A DNA stretch of 12,808 bases from an uncultured Bacteroidales bacterium (GTDB taxonomy: Bacteria > Bacteroidota > Bacteroidia > Bacteroidales > Paludibacteraceae), in NCBI GenBank assembly GCA_937911935.1, contig CALDQH010000049.1, positions 1 to 12,808 on the forward strand, written 5' to 3'. Shown one piece after another: positions 1 through 7,151 of the stretch. The translations under genes and the position numbers were made by a program. Under the pieces are notes generated by a model. It ran no database searches. It saw only the letters and a list, made by a program, of their open reading frames with translations, and was not told where the DNA came from. Each line of letters opens with the position of its first letter. The stretch's first letter is position 1.

Positions 1-446
1 CCGTTGGTTGCATTCGCAATATCAACCGATTCTACACCAGCCATGTGCAAGATTTCTGCAAATTGCATTTTGTACCAGAAATTGAACAAGTGCAAGCCCA
101 AGCCCAACACAATGATAACACCCAATGCCAACATGTTTTTAGAAGACCATTCTACGTCAGCTTGACGAGCCGACACAGCATAGCGTTCTTTACCACGTGC
201 ACGGTAGTTTTGCATGGTAATGTAGAAAGCATACAAAATATGCACCACTACCAAGAATGCCAAACCAGCGGTAGCAACTAAAGCGTACCAGTTTGCACCC
301 AAGAATTCACAAATCATGTTGTAACCCTCTTCAGAGATGATTGCAACCAAGTTCATTGCTGCGTGAAACAATAGGAAGAACACCAAAGCGGCTCCCGAAA
401 TGCTCATCACAACTTTTCGTCCAATGGAAGAATTAACTAACCACAT
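1..446 (-). CDS. sdhC: Succinate dehydrogenase/fumarate reductase cytochrome b subunit, 5' part
   Basis: This is the membrane anchor of complex II (succinate:quinone oxidoreductase or fumarate reductase), which carries haem b and passes electrons between the quinone pool and the iron-sulfur subunit. The visible 148 residues start MWLVNSSIGRKVVMSISGAA and match the Bacteroidales di-haem cytochrome b family as I remember it. Membrane segments lie near residues 14-36, 54-76 and 104-124. Candidate haem ligands are H28, H69 and H119, each inside or at the edge of a helix. The gene runs off the left edge, so the rest of the cytochrome is missing, and the flavoprotein and iron-sulfur genes usually found downstream cannot be seen. 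The ATG at 444-446 is the natural start, since it gives the conserved N-terminus and sits about 55 bp below a full promoter match. Could equally be called frdC; the sequence does not decide direction of catalysis. Confidence 0.93.
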   Translation of the reverse strand, partial: MWLVNSSIGRKVVMSISGAALVFFLLFHAAMNLVAIISEEGYNMICEFLGANWYALVATAGLAFLVVVHILYAFYITMQNYRARGKERYAVSARQADVEWSSKNMLALGVIIVLGLGLHLFNFWYKMQFAEILHMAGVESVDIANATN

Positions 447-500
447 ACTTTTTTGATTGATAAAATTATTAATTGATTAAATGATTTTGCTAAAACCTTA

Positions 501-531
501 CAAAAATAGTGAAAAATATACAATCTGCAAA
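501..531 (-). promoter_or_regulatory. Bacteroidetes-type promoter for the cytochrome b gene
   Basis: Read on the minus strand, TTTG (528-531) is followed after 19 bp by TATTTTTG (501-508), a perfect match to the Bacteroidetes -33/-7 consensus TTTG-N19-TAnnTTTG. It points at the cytochrome b gene and leaves a leader of roughly 45-50 nt. Confidence 0.8.
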
Positions 532-549
532 ATATTCTTGTTTGGTTGC

Positions 550-579
550 TTTGCCAACAAAAAAAATCTCCTAACTTTG
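550..579 (+). promoter_or_regulatory. Bacteroidetes-type promoter for rubrerythrin operon
   Basis: TTTG (550-553) and TAACTTTG (572-579) are separated by 18 bp, one shorter than the usual spacing. The predicted transcript begins near 586 and has a leader of about 45 nt made largely of an 8-bp repeat. It lies back to back with the divergent cytochrome b promoter. Confidence 0.75.
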
Positions 580-599
580 CATTCAACGTCGCTTATCAA

Positions 600-623
600 C
601 TAAACGACTAAACAACTAAACAA
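600..623. repeat. Octamer tandem repeat in the rubrerythrin leader
   Basis: Three consecutive 8-bp units, CTAAACGA, CTAAACAA and CTAAACAA, fill the untranslated leader just before the rubrerythrin start. The unit is closely related to the CTCAACGA/CTAAACGC units at 11615-11646, so the two loci carry the same repeat family. Confidence 0.75.
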
Positions 624-631
624 CAAAAAAC

Positions 632-1207
632 ATGAAATCAATCAAAGGAACTCAAACCGAAAAAAACTTGCTTATTGCCTTTGCAGGCGAAAGCCAAGCA
701 CGTAACCGTTATACATTCTTTGCTAGCGTAGCTAAAAAAGAAGGTTACGAACAAATCGCTGCTAACTTCTTAGAAACAGCAGAACAAGAAAAAGAACATG
801 CAAAAAAATTCTTCAAATATTTAGAAGGCGGCATGGTAGAAATCACAGCTTCTTATCCAGCTGGTGTTATTGGCAAAACCATCGACAACCTAATTGCTGC
901 TGCAGCAGGCGAACACGAAGAATGGGCTGCCGCTTATCCTAAATTTGCAGACATTGCAGAAGCAGAAGGCTTTGATCAAATTGCCACTACTTTCCGCAAC
1001 ATTGCCACCGTCGAAGCAATGCACGAAGAACGCTACCTTACTTTCTTGAAAAACATGCAAGAAGGCAAAGTATTCAAAAAAGACCAAGAAGTTACCTGGC
1101 AATGTCGCAACTGCGGCTTCGTTTACAACGGAACCGAAGCTCCCGAAGAATGTCCTGCTTGCGCACATCCACAAGCATATTTCGAGGTTAAAAAATCGAA
1201 CTACTAA
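632..1207 (+). CDS. rbr: Rubrerythrin
   Basis: Rubrerythrin is a cytoplasmic NAD(P)H-linked peroxidase of anaerobes that reduces hydrogen peroxide to water at a non-haem di-iron site, using electrons relayed by a rubredoxin-like iron centre. The 191-residue length is typical. Residues 1-145 form the ferritin-like four-helix domain with expected di-iron ligands E20, E53, H56, E94, E97 and E128 plus the nearby H131. Residues 154-188 form the rubredoxin-like domain with the Fe(Cys)4 pairs C158/C161 and C174/C177. All ligands appear present, so it should be active. The ATG at 632 gives the standard N-terminus. It is the first gene of a tight plus-strand cluster, with only 3 bp between its stop and the next start, and no terminator is visible, so read-through into the downstream genes is likely. 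Confidence 0.97.
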   Translation: MKSIKGTQTEKNLLIAFAGESQARNRYTFFASVAKKEGYEQIAANFLETAEQEKEHAKKFFKYLEGGMVEITASYPAGVIGKTIDNLIAAAAGEHEEWAAAYPKFADIAEAEGFDQIATTFRNIATVEAMHEERYLTFLKNMQEGKVFKKDQEVTWQCRNCGFVYNGTEAPEECPACAHPQAYFEVKKSNY

Positions 1208-1210
1208 TAG

Positions 1211-1873
1211 GTGAAAGCTACTTTTCAACTATACAAAAAAAACAACGGACCATTTTTAAGTGCTTTTGCACTTATTTGGTTCGTTGTTTTACTAATTGCA
1301 GTAGAATACTCGCGCGTTAATGCACACTTACTACTCAATAGTTTTCACACACCTTTTTTAGATACATTTTTTAAGTATTTCACCCACATTGGAGGCGGAT
1401 TTCCCGTCTATGTCGGCATTGCTTGGTTTTTGTTTAACAAACGGCAAGGGCTTTATATTTTACTAACACAGGGACTCACGGCTATTTTTACACAGATAGC
1501 CAAATATACATTTGCCCACCCACGCCCACTTACTTATTTCAAAGAAATAGGAGCATCCTTACCTCCAACGGTAGAAGGAGTACAAATCTGGGATGCCTAC
1601 AATAGTTTCCCCTCTGGACACACCTCCGCCACATTCGCCTTATGCGCTTGCTTGGCGGCTATTACCCCTCCAAAATACAGGTGGTTACAATTGGTTTGGG
1701 TCTTATTTGGATGGTTAGGTTCCTACTCACGCATCTATTTATCGCAACATTTTGTCGATGACATTTTAGCGGGTTCGGTTATAGGCGTAGTATCAGCTGG
1801 TATCCTTTATGTTGTTTTATTCCAAAAAGAATGGGGCAATCAACCTTTATTCCCCTTAAAAAAGACACAATAA
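1211..1873 (+). CDS. PAP2-family membrane lipid phosphatase
   Basis: This is an integral membrane phosphatase of the PAP2 (type 2 phosphatidic acid phosphatase) superfamily. Members remove phosphate from phosphatidic acid, undecaprenyl diphosphate, phosphatidylglycerol phosphate or lipid A; the exact substrate cannot be told from sequence. All three catalytic motifs are present: KX6RP at K98-P106, PSGH at 134-137 (H137 catalytic acid) and SRX5HX3D at S173-D184 (H180 nucleophile). Hydrophobic segments near residues 15-32, 65-75, 81-97, 140-152, 158-170 and 185-204 fit the usual six-helix fold. The start is GTG at 1211; no ATG lies between the rubrerythrin stop and the first membrane helix, so GTG is the best choice. 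The downstream mtaB starts 2 bp after the stop. Confidence 0.9.
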   Translation: MKATFQLYKKNNGPFLSAFALIWFVVLLIAVEYSRVNAHLLLNSFHTPFLDTFFKYFTHIGGGFPVYVGIAWFLFNKRQGLYILLTQGLTAIFTQIAKYTFAHPRPLTYFKEIGASLPPTVEGVQIWDAYNSFPSGHTSATFALCACLAAITPPKYRWLQLVWVLFGWLGSYSRIYLSQHFVDDILAGSVIGVVSAGILYVVLFQKEWGNQPLFPLKKTQ

Positions 1874-1875
1874 CG

Positions 1876-3147
1876 ATGAGTACGACCAGAACATTCGCTT
1901 TTTATACTTTGGGATGCAAACTTAACTTTGCCGAATCTTCGTACATTGGCAAGTTGCTCATCGAGCAAGGATTTTGCAAGGCACAAAAGGGAGAAACACC
2001 CGATATTTGCATCATCAACACCTGCACCGTAACCGACAATGCCGATAAAAAATGCAGGCAAACCATTCACAAAATCAGGCGTTCTTATCCCAATACCTAT
2101 TTGGTCGTTACGGGTTGTTACGCACAAGTTAGCGCCGATGCTATCTGTCAAATGCAGGGCGTCGATAAAGTTTTGGGGGCCAACGACAAGTTTGAAATCC
2201 CCTTGCATTTGCAAACCCAAAATAACGAGCACATCATTAGCGACAACCGCAAAATAACCCCATTTCATCGGTCATGTTCGGCAGAAGACCGCACCCGACA
2301 CTTTTTAAAAGTACAAGACGGATGCGACTATTTTTGCACCTATTGTGCCATTCCGTTTGCACGCGGGCGTAGCCGCAACGGTGCTATCGCCGATTTGGTA
2401 AAACAAGCCCAAGAAGTTGCCCAAAACGGAGGCAAAGAAATCATCTTAACGGGGGTTAACATTGGTGATTTTGGCAAATCTACGGGCGAAACTTGCCTGC
2501 AACTATTACAAGCTTTAGACCAAGTTGAGGGCATCGAACGATTTAGAATTTCATCGATAGAACCCAACCTTTTGACGGACGAAATCATTGATTTTGTCGC
2601 ATCAAGCAAGCGATTTGCTCCTCACTTTCACATTCCGTTGCAAGCCGGTAGTGATGCAGTGCTAACGCTTATGCACCGTCGTTACAACACAGACCTATTC
2701 GCACACAAAATTCAGTTGATAAAGCAAAAAATGCCTCATGCTTTTATCGGTGTGGACGTTATCGTGGGCATGCGTGGCGAAACCGACGAATTATTTGAAC
2801 AATCGTACCAATTTATTGCTTCGCTACCCATTAGCGAGTTGCACGTATTTAGTTACTCGGAACGCGCAGGAACAGCAGCCCTACGTATTCCATACAAAGT
2901 ATCTCCCTCCGACAAAAAGCAACGAAGCCATCGCCTGCTTGCCCTATCGGAGCAAAAGAAACAAGTTTTTTACAACAGCCAATTAGGCACCAAACGTCGC
3001 GTGCTGTGGGAATCAACCAAAAAAAATGGCTACATGAGTGGTTTTACCGAAAATTACATCAAGGTAAAACAACCCTACCAAGCAAATTTAGTCAATACAT
3101 TAACCGATCATACCCTAACCCAAGATATGTTGGATTATGAAATTTGA
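1876..3147 (+). CDS. mtaB: tRNA t6A37 methylthiotransferase MtaB
   Basis: MtaB is a radical-SAM enzyme that inserts a methylthio group at C2 of N6-threonylcarbamoyladenosine-37 in ANN-decoding tRNAs, giving ms2t6A. The 423-residue protein has the family layout: an N-terminal UPF0004 domain with auxiliary-cluster cysteines C14 (GCKLN), C50 (NTCTVT) and C81 (GCY); a radical-SAM core with the CX3CX2C motif at C150, C154 and C157; and a C-terminal TRAM-like RNA-binding region from about residue 360. An in-frame ATG exists at 1831 inside the PAP2 gene, but ATG 1876 gives the normal start just before the FYTLGCKLN motif and follows the PAP2 stop by 2 bp. The 3' end overlaps tgt by 11 bp, suggesting translational coupling of two tRNA-modification enzymes. 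GCKLN and the conserved core favour MtaB over MiaB or RimO. Confidence 0.92.
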   Translation: MSTTRTFAFYTLGCKLNFAESSYIGKLLIEQGFCKAQKGETPDICIINTCTVTDNADKKCRQTIHKIRRSYPNTYLVVTGCYAQVSADAICQMQGVDKVLGANDKFEIPLHLQTQNNEHIISDNRKITPFHRSCSAEDRTRHFLKVQDGCDYFCTYCAIPFARGRSRNGAIADLVKQAQEVAQNGGKEIILTGVNIGDFGKSTGETCLQLLQALDQVEGIERFRISSIEPNLLTDEIIDFVASSKRFAPHFHIPLQAGSDAVLTLMHRRYNTDLFAHKIQLIKQKMPHAFIGVDVIVGMRGETDELFEQSYQFIASLPISELHVFSYSERAGTAALRIPYKVSPSDKKQRSHRLLALSEQKKQVFYNSQLGTKRRVLWESTKKNGYMSGFTENYIKVKQPYQANLVNTLTDHTLTQDMLDYEI

Positions 3148-4267
3148 GTTACTACATACTGACCCTAAAAGCAACGCCCGCGCTGGCATTGTAACCACCG
3201 ATCACGGCACCATCCAGACTCCTATTTTTATGCCAGTAGGCACTGTGGGTTCTGTAAAAGGTGTTCATCAACGTGAGTTAAAAGAGGACGTCAAAGCACA
3301 AATTATTTTGGGCAACACCTACCATTTGTACCTTCGCCCTGGCACCGAAATTTTACGCCAAGCAGGAGGGCTGCATCGTTTCAACAGCTGGGACAAACCC
3401 ATCCTTACCGATAGCGGTGGTTTTCAGGTATTTTCATTATCGGGTACTCGTAAATTAAAAGAAGAGGGTGTAACCTTCCGTTCGCACATTGATGGTTCGA
3501 AACACCTCTTTACGCCCGAGAATGTAGTGGACATTCAACGACTTATCGGGGCTGATATTACCATGGCTTTAGATGAATGTACTCCTGGCGATGCTCCCTA
3601 CGATTACGCAAAAAAATCCATGGAGATGACCCATCGTTGGCTAAAACGTGGTCTCAAACGTTTTGACGAAACTGAGCCTCTATACGGCTACAGTCAAACC
3701 TTTTTCCCCATCGTCCAAGGGTGTGTTTATCCCGAACTACGCAAACAATCTGCCGAATTTATCGCCGAACAAAATCGCGAAGGTAACGCCATTGGCGGTT
3801 TGGCGGTGGGCGAGCCTACCGAAAAAATGTACGAAATGATTGAGGTTGTCAACGAAATCTTACCCAAAGACAAACCTCGTTACCTGATGGGCGTAGGCAC
3901 TCCTGCTAATATTTTAGAGGCCATCGAACGTGGTGTTGATATGTTTGACTGCGTTATGCCTACCCGAAATGGACGCAACGGCATGCTCTTTACCTTGCAA
4001 GGTACCATCAACATGCATAACAAAAAATGGGCAAACGATTTTTCGCCTATCAACCCAGATGGCACAGCATACGTTGACACGGCTTACAGCAAGGCATACC
4101 TACGCCATCTTATCATGACAGGCGAACTATTGGGCATGCAAATAGCCTCTATCCACAACCTTTCGTTTTACGTATGGCTAACGCAAGAGGCACGCAAGCA
4201 CATCATTGCGGGCGATTTCTCGTCGTGGAAAGCAGCCATTGTTCCCCAGTTAATGCGCAGGTTGTAG
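3137..4267 (+). CDS. tgt: tRNA-guanine transglycosylase
   Basis: Bacterial Tgt exchanges guanine-34 for the queuosine precursor preQ1 in tRNAs for Asp, Asn, His and Tyr. The 376-residue protein is full length. The base-recognition motif DSGGFQVFS (92-100, with D92 the proposed general base), ALDECT (144-149), GGLAVGE (220-226) and the nucleophile motif FDCVMPTRNGRNG (270-282, with D271 the nucleophile) are all intact. What is odd is the zinc site: the CXCX2C segment of Escherichia coli and Zymomonas Tgt is replaced here by Gly309, Ala311 and Asp314, while the later histidine (H340, in IHNL) remains. From memory, other Bacteroidales Tgt sequences look the same, so this is probably a lineage trait, not decay. 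The start ATG lies inside the mtaB 3' end. The stop overlaps an inverted repeat that precedes the porin gene. Confidence 0.95.
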   Translation: MKFELLHTDPKSNARAGIVTTDHGTIQTPIFMPVGTVGSVKGVHQRELKEDVKAQIILGNTYHLYLRPGTEILRQAGGLHRFNSWDKPILTDSGGFQVFSLSGTRKLKEEGVTFRSHIDGSKHLFTPENVVDIQRLIGADITMALDECTPGDAPYDYAKKSMEMTHRWLKRGLKRFDETEPLYGYSQTFFPIVQGCVYPELRKQSAEFIAEQNREGNAIGGLAVGEPTEKMYEMIEVVNEILPKDKPRYLMGVGTPANILEAIERGVDMFDCVMPTRNGRNGMLFTLQGTINMHNKKWANDFSPINPDGTAYVDTAYSKAYLRHLIMTGELLGMQIASIHNLSFYVWLTQEARKHIIAGDFSSWKAAIVPQLMRRL

Positions 4268-4295
4268 GGATTTTATACTTTCGACAAAAATCCCT
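4266..4295. repeat. Inverted repeat AGGGATTTT...AAAATCCCT
   Basis: A perfect 9-bp inverted repeat, AGGGATTTT (4266-4274) and AAAATCCCT (4287-4295), with a 12-bp spacer. It begins in the tgt stop codon and ends on the first base of the porin -7 element. It could act as a weak tgt terminator, but no clear T-run follows the right arm. The alternative is an operator, because the same GGGAT/ATCCC half-sites recur before the 7152 and 8186 genes, in the opposite order. Confidence 0.55.
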
Positions 4296-4302
4296 ATCTT
4301 TG
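4270..4302 (+). promoter_or_regulatory. Probable promoter of the porin gene
   Basis: TATCTTTG (4295-4302) matches the -7 consensus; a weak -33 ATTT (4270-4273) lies 21 bp upstream. The -7 box ends only 8 bp before the ATG, so the transcript would be leaderless or nearly so. Confidence 0.6.
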
Positions 4303-4310
4303 TACCGTCT

Positions 4311-6230
4311 ATGAATAAACGATTGTACATACTACTAATGGGCTGGATTATCGGATTTAGCTCGTGTTTGTATGCGCAATCAGCCCCAAAACCTACAGCA
4401 GGTGATGGTGTTAAAGCGTGGCATGTAAACGAGGATTATGCTACCGAAACTTCCACCACGCCCGACACCCTTTCAAATGGGTTTCAAATTACCTCAACCC
4501 CAGCATACATCCGTACCATAGCATCCGAATGGTTAGGAAACATGGGGCTTCCCAGCCAATCGGCTATTTTTGCAGACAGACATCAAACCGATATTGCTGG
4601 CGATTTTTTGTTTAGACATCCCTACTACGACAATTATCTCGCCACCGATAGGGTTTATTTCTTTAATACCCTAAAGCCATATAGCAATTTATCGTATGCC
4701 ACAGGCGGTTTTGCACACCACGGCGAGGACCACCTTACTGCCCGCTTTTCCATCAACGCCAACAAACGCCTTAACTTTGGTTTGTTTGCCGATTATGTAT
4801 ATGGACGAGGGGCTTTCTACAAACAATCATCGGACGATCTAAACGGCTACCTCAACGGAAGTTACCGCGACGAGAAATACTCCATCTACTTTATTGCCGG
4901 ACTTAATAATTTTAGAAATTTCGAAAACGGAGGTATTACCGACGACAAGTTATTAAACTCCATCGACGATCCACAAAACTTGCCCGTCAAGTTATCCAAT
5001 GCATGGTCTATTTACAACTCATTCTATTTCTGGGTCAATCAACAATATAACATCGGTTATTACCAAACCGACCCCAACGACTCCGAAGTAAAGACATTTG
5101 TTCCTGCCATGACTGTTGGTTATAGTATTAAATACGAAAACAGCCAAAAAAAGTATTACGAAAAGAGCATCACCCAAGGATTCTACGAGCATAATTACTA
5201 CTCGGACGTAGCAAGCAACGACACCGCAGCTAATCATTTTCTTAAGAACGTCATCTCGTTTACCATGAACGAGGGCTTTCAAAAATGGGCAATCTTTGGG
5301 GTACGCGCCTTTGCCGAAATCGACATGGACTGCAACATGCGCATGATTGCCGACTCCACCTATACCTACGATACACAGGCCTTAATAGCGGTTGGTGGCG
5401 AACTCTTTAAACGCAAAGGCATTACTACCTATGGCGTAAACGGCAAAGTATTTTTATTGGGCAGAGACAAGCGTCTTTCGTTCGATGTTACAGGCGATTT
5501 TAATTCATCTTGGAGAATCAGCCCCAAAGACAGCACCCTACGCATGTCACTCCATGCAGACGGACACGTTAAAAGCATCACACCCAGTTACTTTACCGAG
5601 CATTATTACTCCAACCACTTTATCTGGGACCAACTTTTGGACAACATTTGGTCCGCACGTGCCTACGGAAGCATTAGCATCCCCTACAAATATTGCGACT
5701 TTAGTATAGGTGCAGGCTGGCAAGGATTAAAGAATTACGTTTATTTTGATCACAACGCACTTGTAGCACAAGACACTAAAAATTTTATCCAAATAATTAG
5801 TGCAGACGTCAAATTCAACCTAACGGCATGGAAATTTCATTGGGACAATCAAGTCTCTGTGCAATACTCCTCGCATCCAGAGATTCTTCCCTTACCTTTG
5901 GTCTCTGCTTATAGTAACTTGTACTTTAAAACAACTATTTTCAAATATCTAACCGTACAATTAGGTGTCGATTGCCGATACAATACCGCATATTATGCCA
6001 ACGCATACATGCCAGCAACAGGACAATTCCACCTACAAAACACCACGTTGGTCGGCAATTATCCCCTGATGAATGCATACATCAATTTGCACCTTAAACA
6101 ATTCAGGTTTTTTGCCATGTATTATAATTTCTCGCAAGGCTTTTTGCCTGCCAATTATTTTACCGTACCACACTACCCACTCAATCCTGGCATGTTTAAA
6201 TGCGGATTATCTTGGAACTTTTACGACTAA
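4311..6230 (+). CDS. Putative outer-membrane porin (Bacteroidetes Porin_10-like)
   Basis: This 639-residue protein is a predicted outer-membrane beta-barrel. It begins with a signal peptide (MNKRLYILLMGWIIGFSSCLYA, cleavage probably near residues 22-23), followed by a soluble stretch to about residue 100 and then a long succession of alternating aromatic/polar beta-strands rich in Tyr, Phe, Asn and Trp. It ends with the strand FKCGLSWNFYD, whose terminal aromatic residue fits a barrel insertion signal. The overall pattern resembles the phylum-specific putative porin family (Pfam Porin_10), recognised by pattern and not by search. No TonB box or plug domain is visible, so it is not a SusC-like receptor. 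It has its own promoter, and its stop is 5 bp before the solute-binding-like gene, suggesting a two-gene unit. Substrate unknown. Confidence 0.75.
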   Translation: MNKRLYILLMGWIIGFSSCLYAQSAPKPTAGDGVKAWHVNEDYATETSTTPDTLSNGFQITSTPAYIRTIASEWLGNMGLPSQSAIFADRHQTDIAGDFLFRHPYYDNYLATDRVYFFNTLKPYSNLSYATGGFAHHGEDHLTARFSINANKRLNFGLFADYVYGRGAFYKQSSDDLNGYLNGSYRDEKYSIYFIAGLNNFRNFENGGITDDKLLNSIDDPQNLPVKLSNAWSIYNSFYFWVNQQYNIGYYQTDPNDSEVKTFVPAMTVGYSIKYENSQKKYYEKSITQGFYEHNYYSDVASNDTAANHFLKNVISFTMNEGFQKWAIFGVRAFAEIDMDCNMRMIADSTYTYDTQALIAVGGELFKRKGITTYGVNGKVFLLGRDKRLSFDVTGDFNSSWRISPKDSTLRMSLHADGHVKSITPSYFTEHYYSNHFIWDQLLDNIWSARAYGSISIPYKYCDFSIGAGWQGLKNYVYFDHNALVAQDTKNFIQIISADVKFNLTAWKFHWDNQVSVQYSSHPEILPLPLVSAYSNLYFKTTIFKYLTVQLGVDCRYNTAYYANAYMPATGQFHLQNTTLVGNYPLMNAYINLHLKQFRFFAMYYNFSQGFLPANYFTVPHYPLNPGMFKCGLSWNFYD

Positions 6231-6235
6231 TACCT

Positions 6236-7096
6236 ATGAACGAAATAGAACAAAAAATGGCTCGACGTAAACACCTCTTTATTGGAAGTGGGTGCATCAT
6301 CATTGCGCTTATTATTTTGTCATTTGTATTGTTTGCCCGTTCATACCAACGTAAAACCGACTACACACGCATCAAACAAGCCAACACCCTACGCGTTATT
6401 GTTGAGCCAAACTCCATGAGTTATCAAGTTATCGACATTGATAGCATAGCTGGTTTGCAAGCGCTCATGATTCAACAATTTGCACACGACCATCAAATAG
6501 ACAAGGTCGTTTTTATCACCGAGCCTAATCTATCTGCTGCCATCGATTCACTATTACAAAACAAGGTGGATATATTGGCTTGGCACATCCCCATCTACAA
6601 TCAAATGCGTCAAAAAATAAGCTATACCATCCCTGTTTTTACCAGTCGTCAGATGCTTATCCAACGCAAGCAAAACAAACAGAAGCCCGATAGTGTAGCC
6701 TTTATACGCAACCAGTTAGAATTAGCCAACCAAAACGTTTACATATTACCGGGTGCATTTTATCGCCAACGACTCACCAATCTTTCGCACGAAATTGGCG
6801 ATAGCATTTACATCAAAGAAATTCAAAATGCCACACCAGCCGACTTGCTTGATATGTTAATCGAAAAGCATATCGACTATGCCGTATTGGACGAATTTGT
6901 AGCAAGGGTATTGCTCAAACAACCCGAATACAAAAACTTAGATATGAGCACTGCCATTAGTTTTACCCAGAACTACTCGTGGGCAATCCATCCCAATACC
7001 CCTATCTTACGCGATTCAATTAATAATTGGCTCTCCGTGTATTTAGAAAGTAAAGAGTACAACAAAATTTACCGCCAATACACAGGGGTTAAGTAA
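6236..7096 (+). CDS. Membrane-anchored periplasmic solute-binding-like protein (MltF N-domain type)
   Basis: The 286-residue product has a short basic cytoplasmic N-terminus, one membrane helix at about residues 14-34, and a periplasmic domain. That domain reads like an extracellular solute-binding protein family 3 fold: TLRVIVEPNSMSYQVID at its start, then DSLLQNKVDILAWHIP, a second lobe near residues 165-230 with IEKHIDYAVLDEF, and a final YNKIYRQYTG. This resembles the N-terminal domain of the murein lyase MltF, but the catalytic SLT transglycosylase domain is absent, so it is more likely a ligand-binding or scaffold protein. The ATG at 6236 was chosen over an in-frame upstream start at 6200 because the latter lies inside the porin gene; ATG 6257 is a further possibility. 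It is probably co-transcribed with the porin. Ligand unknown. Confidence 0.7.
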   Translation: MNEIEQKMARRKHLFIGSGCIIIALIILSFVLFARSYQRKTDYTRIKQANTLRVIVEPNSMSYQVIDIDSIAGLQALMIQQFAHDHQIDKVVFITEPNLSAAIDSLLQNKVDILAWHIPIYNQMRQKISYTIPVFTSRQMLIQRKQNKQKPDSVAFIRNQLELANQNVYILPGAFYRQRLTNLSHEIGDSIYIKEIQNATPADLLDMLIEKHIDYAVLDEFVARVLLKQPEYKNLDMSTAISFTQNYSWAIHPNTPILRDSINNWLSVYLESKEYNKIYRQYTGVK

Positions 7097-7097
7097 A

Positions 7098-7115
7098 ATC
7101 CCCCTTTTTAGGGAT
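7098..7115. promoter_or_regulatory. 18-bp palindrome ATCCCCCTTTTTAGGGAT, candidate operator
   Basis: Half-sites ATCCC and GGGAT form an interrupted dyad with an 8-bp centre. It starts one base after the stop of the upstream gene and its right half overlaps the -33 region of the regulator's promoter. Seventeen of its 18 bases recur at 8088-8105. Overlap with the promoter would suit autoregulation by the LuxR-type product of the next gene; binding is inferred, not shown. With a 5-6 bp stem it is a poor terminator. Confidence 0.5.
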
Positions 7116-7145
7116 TGTTCAAAAGGGACTTTATTACTATTTTTG
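7114..7145 (+). promoter_or_regulatory. Promoter of the hemerythrin-LuxR regulator
   Basis: ATTG (7114-7117) and TATTTTTG (7138-7145) are 20 bp apart and match the Bacteroidetes consensus. The -7 box ends 6 bp before ATG 7152, so the mRNA would start at or next to the start codon. This is why the TTG inside the -7 box (7143) cannot be the translation start. Confidence 0.72.
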
Positions 7146-7151
7146 CCAAGC

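Noticed and set aside
45..281. Plus-strand 78-residue open frame near the left edge.
   Set aside because: It is antisense to the cytochrome b gene, which has a clear family match on the minus strand.
1831..1875. Upstream start for mtaB at ATG 1831.
   Set aside because: It lies within the PAP2 gene and adds 15 residues not expected for MtaB; ATG 1876 is right after the PAP2 stop.
6200..6235. Upstream start for the solute-binding-like gene.
   Set aside because: It lies inside the porin coding region and would add residues before an already complete N-terminal anchor; ATG 6236 just after the porin stop fits better.
7143..7151. TTG 7143 as start of the regulator, and likewise TTG 8156 for the barrel gene.
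   Set aside because: Both TTG codons are the last bases of TAnnTTTG promoter boxes and so are upstream of the predicted transcripts.
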